Source: Candidatus Komeilibacteria bacterium CG_4_10_14_0_8_um_filter_37_78 (GTDB taxonomy: Bacteria > Patescibacteriota > Patescibacteriia > UBA1558). From it: DNA of 32,269 nt. The translations under genes were made by a program, and so were the position numbers. The stretch spans positions 1 to 32,269 of the forward strand of contig PFMC01000070.1 in the NCBI GenBank assembly GCA_002785295.1, in the 5' to 3' direction. Below the pieces are notes generated by a model, which made no database searches, was not told the DNA's origin, and was given only the letters and a program-made list of their open reading frames with translations. This document shows positions 31,050-32,269 of this stretch, piece by piece; the first letter of the stretch is position 1, and every line of letters starts with the position of its first letter.

Positions 31050-31215
31050 ATTTACGAAAATTTTTGATACACTTAGTGCAGATTCTTAGTTTTTTACCAT
31101 CAACTGTCTTGGTCTGTAAGTTTATCTTTACCTCACGTTTAGTTTTAATCTGGGAGTGGCTTTTCTGTTGGCCAGAAGTGGTGCCACGACTGCAGATTTG
31201 ACAATTTTTAGCCAT
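31048..31215 (-). CDS. rpmB: 50S ribosomal protein L28
   Basis: 55 aa on the minus strand, ATG at 31215 and TAA at 31048-31050. The protein begins MAKNCQICSRGTTSGQQKSH and ends with 'LRICTKCIKNFRK'. The bL28 hallmarks are present: the CxxC pair at Cys5/Cys8, 'SHSQIKTKR' with a basic stretch, and a second CxxC (Cys46/Cys49) completing a zinc ribbon. It is slightly shorter than most L28 proteins, as is common in reduced genomes. It stands alone, convergent with the micro-protein gene and divergent from the M50 protease. Confidence 0.93.
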   Translation of the reverse strand: MAKNCQICSRGTTSGQQKSHSQIKTKREVKINLQTKTVDGKKLRICTKCIKNFRK

Positions 31216-31258
31216 GTTTCTAAATATTTAATTGTAAGGTATAATAGGTAGCGTTAAT

Positions 31259-31287
31259 ACTTTATACTATTATTAAGTAAACGTCAA
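31259..31287 (-). promoter_or_regulatory. Promoter for rpmB
   Basis: On the minus strand TTGACG (plus 31282-31287) and TAAAGT (plus 31259-31264) are 17 bases apart. An alternative -10, TATAAA, gives a 15-base spacer. It overlaps the short region before the divergent M50 gene. Confidence 0.5.
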
Positions 31288-31291
31288 GACC

Positions 31292-31921
31292 ATGTTGATT
31301 ATTATTAAAATACTATCGATTTTATACGCGATTGTTATTCATGAGTTTTCTCATGCTTATGTCGCTTTTAAGCAGGGGGATTTGACAGCTAAATTGAATA
31401 ATCGCTTAACTTTAAATCCCATTCCACATATGGATATGTTTGGTACTATTATGTTGCCAGCTATTTTGATTTTATCAGGCAGCCCTTTGGTGATTGGTTG
31501 GGCTAAGCCAGTACCAGTCAATCCTTTGAATTTTAAGAATAAGAAGTGGGGCAATACTTTAGTCAGTTTAGCTGGGCCGGCTAGCAATCTGATCAGCGCT
31601 TTGCTTTTCGTGATTATTCTCAAGATTATTTTTGTTTGGCAGTTAGTTGGTGTAGATAGTTATTTGATAGTTTTTTTATCTTATTTGATTATTATCAACG
31701 TTGTCTTAATGGTTTTTAATTTGATTCCTATTCCACCACTTGATGGTTCAAATTTCTTGTTTGATATCTTACCAGCCAAATATAATAGTGTAAAAGTGTT
31801 TTTGTCTCAGAATGGTCCTTGGTTATTATTAATACTATTAATAGCTGATAGTTTTTTCGGATTAGGGATTTTTAGTAGAATTATAGGATTTTTTATAGAC
31901 ATAATCTATGGTTTAGTTTAG
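31292..31921 (+). CDS. M50 family (site-2-protease-like) membrane metalloprotease
   Basis: 209 aa with about five to six membrane segments. The zinc motif HEFSHA (His17, Glu18, His21) lies in the first helix, and the third ligand region 'NLIPIPPLDGSN' gives Asp151. 'GWAKPVPVNPLNF' and 'LAGPASNLISALL' are typical of the compact YwhC/FeoB-unrelated M50B branch, which lacks PDZ domains. Such enzymes cut within membrane segments; the substrate is unknown here. No SD. A plus-strand TATAAT at 31240-31245 may be its -10, but the -35 is weak. Confidence 0.9.
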   Translation: MLIIIKILSILYAIVIHEFSHAYVAFKQGDLTAKLNNRLTLNPIPHMDMFGTIMLPAILILSGSPLVIGWAKPVPVNPLNFKNKKWGNTLVSLAGPASNLISALLFVIILKIIFVWQLVGVDSYLIVFLSYLIIINVVLMVFNLIPIPPLDGSNFLFDILPAKYNSVKVFLSQNGPWLLLILLIADSFFGLGIFSRIIGFFIDIIYGLV

Positions 31922-31924
31922 CAC

Positions 31925-31953
31925 TTGACATAATAGTATATACATGCTATTAT
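31925..31953 (+). promoter_or_regulatory. Strong promoter with embedded inverted repeat
   Basis: TTGACA (31925-31930), 17 bases, TATTAT (31948-31953). ATAATAG (31930-31936) and CTATTAT (31947-31953) form an inverted repeat spanning the spacer and -10, which could be an operator. The predicted start is near 31960. Confidence 0.7.
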
Positions 31954-31959
31954 GTTTTA

Positions 31960-32269
31960 TTGTAATCTGGATCGCATTTTTAGCAATCAAAAATACATCT
32001 ATGTGTGGATTATGGGGTACAGCCGCGGTTATTTATAACCTCGCATAGAGAGAGTCGGATTACTAGTACAGGCGAAGCATGGCGGTGAAGAAGTAGATTG
32101 CTTATTTTTTCACAATAGGGCCGAGTAAACATCTTATTTAACCCCAGTCATATAATGACTAAAGAACGAATAAGGCGTGGCTCTCCGTCAACTAGTGTGA
32201 TAGTTTAGTATCCAAATTAGTGGCAAAAAGGCTAGTGTCATTTTAGCAATATAAGTATCAATGTTTCTA
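31960..32269 (+). ncRNA. Candidate structured RNA running off the window edge
   Basis: No ORF with a start signal covers these 310 bases. AGCAATC (31982-31988) pairs with GATTGCT (32096-32102). Inside, TCTATGTG-GG (31998-32008) pairs with CC-CGCATAGA (32039-32049, one mismatch), capped by TTAT/ATAA. AGTCAT-ATA-ATGACT (32146-32160) is a perfect hairpin. CATTTTAGCAAT at 32239-32250 nearly repeats CATTTTTAGCAAT at 31975-31987, so the GATTGCT strand has two possible partners. The strong promoter upstream supports a stable RNA. No tmRNA, RNase P, SRP or 5S motif was identified. The 3' end is not seen. Confidence 0.5.

Noticed and set aside
31960-32269. tmRNA or RNase P RNA
   Set aside because: A CTGGATCGCA-like start recalls tmRNA, but there is no tag ORF ending in Ala-Ala-stop and no tRNA-like 5' end; the GAAAGTCC and ACAGAA motifs of RNase P RNA are also absent.
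1-32269. CRISPR array or phage genes
   Set aside because: No regularly spaced repeats with unique spacers and no capsid, terminase, integrase or Cas-like proteins were seen.

Overview
The window reads as an AT-rich chromosome segment of a Candidate Phyla Radiation (Patescibacteria/Parcubacteria-like) bacterium. This is inferred from family content rather than a search. Pointers are signal peptide plus two-helix type IV secretion (T4SS) pilin-like modules fused to giant Ig/IPT surface proteins, a short Lys/Arg-rich S21, a membrane ComEC separate from its metallo-beta-lactamase (MBL) partner, an adenylate-kinase-like protein with a long tail, and mostly SD-less A-rich translation starts. TGA is used as a stop (several genes end in TGA) and a full RF2 gene is present, so the standard bacterial code applies.

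Layout. 1-84 is the 3' end of an IS30-type transposase. A promoter follows, then rpsU-yqeY (366-1057). From 1113 to 16222 lies a surface/secretion cluster: two tandem T4SS-pilin-like giant proteins (776 and 2188 aa), a 1230-aa secreted coiled-coil protein, and two single-pass proteins with calcium-type DxDxDG repeats and pseudopilin-like globular domains. ybeY, dgkA, ftsA, ftsZ, nrdR and two small membrane proteins follow to a terminator at 20887-20908. Next come an HtrA protease, prfB and a VanZ-like gene, then a 34-bp perfect palindrome. comEC is separated from its MBL partner gene by a convergent minus-strand gene. After these are a CheY-like receiver and an adenylate-kinase-like gene.

The 28.25-30.07 kb stretch is the least ordinary part. 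It holds a candidate structured RNA or 33-codon ORF with its own promoter and terminator, a hairpin leader with a 9-codon minigene, an operon of very small proteins carrying repeated CxC cysteine pairs with strong Shine-Dalgarno sites, a second candidate structured RNA (about 240 nt) behind an exact consensus promoter, and tRNA-Pro(GGG). Then come an ASCH-like gene broken by an in-frame TGA, csaA, a two-helix micro-protein, rpmB (55 aa, minus strand, sharing a bidirectional terminator), an M50 protease, and a third candidate structured RNA running off the right edge.

Housekeeping roles (translation: S21, L28, RF2, YbeY, tRNA-Pro; division: FtsA/FtsZ; dNTP control: NrdR; envelope: DgkA, HtrA, M50, VanZ; DNA uptake: ComEC plus MBL) are clear. 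The surface cluster and the CxC micro-protein operon are the best candidates for undescribed systems.
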